Assembly: GCA_963747105.1 (NCBI GenBank)
Contig: CAVVEC010000014.1
Span: 1 to 64,000 of the forward strand
Source: CAVVEC01 sp963747105
GTDB taxonomy: Bacteria > Acidobacteriota > Terriglobia > Terriglobales > Acidobacteriaceae
DNA: 64,000 nucleotides
Reading direction: 5' to 3'
Shown here: positions 63,931-64,000 of the stretch, in pieces
Position numbering within the stretch: the first letter of the stretch is position 1
How the letters are laid out: the number at the start of each line of letters is the position of its first letter
Position numbers and translations under genes: made by a program
The notes under the pieces: generated by a model
Seen by the model: only the letters and a program-made list of their open reading frames with translations
What the model was told of the DNA's origin: nothing
Databases searched by the model: none

Positions 63931-64000
63931 ATGGCTATTCCTGCCACCCAGCTACGTCCCGGCATGATTATCAAACACAACAATGACCTGCACTCGGTTT
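63931..64000 (+). CDS. efp: Elongation factor P, 5' end only
   Basis: The first 23 residues of EF-P (MAIPATQLRPGMIIKHNNDL) are visible, with the typical N-terminus and a strong GGAGA site before the ATG. EF-P relieves ribosome stalling on proline runs. The rest is outside the window. Confidence 0.92.
   Translation, partial: MAIPATQLRPGMIIKHNNDLHSV

Overview
The window is two unlike pieces of DNA joined at about 7.85-7.87 kb. Positions 1-~7,860 are visibly very rich in G+C, with GC-ending codons and GTG starts, and encode an actinobacterial-looking set: a SulP transporter, a DUF1269 protein, an SDR, a Phd/VapC pair, a Fic-like protein, tyrosine-recombinase remnants, a 3' tRNA fragment that looks like an attachment site, and a new tyrosine recombinase. 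From ~7,860 to the end the composition is more moderate and the gene content points to Acidobacteria (Koribacter/Terriglobales-like): DUF6600/FecR proteins, a porin-cytochrome, a Rieske/cytochrome b cluster, a kelch protein, intergenic palindromes and an ordinary housekeeping core. At the joint a recombinase and a molybdopterin oxidoreductase, facing each other, are both cut at the same place. This looks like an assembly chimera or an illegitimate junction, not a clean integration.

Layout of the right-hand part. 7.9-12.4 kb: molybdopterin oxidoreductase carrying two in-frame copies of a palindromic element, a secreted protein, a YhiN-type flavoprotein and an exported GyrI-like protein. 12.4-18.0 kb: the minus-strand translation block rplM-rpsI-rpsB-tsf-pyrH-frr, with an unrelated ~1.2 kb cassette between pyrH and frr. 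18.2-25 kb: a solo IS derivative, an MBL hydrolase, trpE and trpG in convergent orientation, PilZ, queA and a class II aldolase. 25-29 kb: a cobalamin riboswitch with its TonB receptor, and a kelch protein. 29-34.4 kb: Trm112, an ABC permease, GT2, MFS and a complete REP-RAYT unit. 34.5-41.3 kb: two paralogous DUF6600 proteins flanking a CPA2 antiporter fused to an EIIA-like domain that lacks its histidine.

41.5-52 kb is a respiratory locus. Behind a perfect CRP/FNR-type palindrome lie a c-heme porin and a cupredoxin. After a terminator-like hairpin come a GltD-like FAD/Fe-S protein, a Rieske protein, split cytochrome b, an eight-heme c-type cytochrome, a further mono-heme protein and a partner of unknown function. 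The layout suggests a menaquinol:cytochrome c oxidoreductase with an attached NAD(P)H or ferredoxin module. 52-57 kb: an outer-membrane barrel, a membrane protein, and cdaA-cdaR-glmM, the c-di-AMP and cell-wall precursor operon. 57.6-64 kb: polA, a lipoprotein, cysteine dioxygenase, an AMIN-domain protein, YtxH and the start of efp.

Single-base frame breaks run through many essential genes (pyrH, tsf, rpsB, rpsI, rplM, trpE, trpG, glmM, polA). Almost all keep a recognisable protein in a neighbouring frame, so they are best read as sequencing errors. I report those genes by their full extent and mark the breaks. A separate theme is a set of six imperfect tandem heptanucleotide arrays between 15 and 25 kb, four beside translation genes and two overlapping gene ends.
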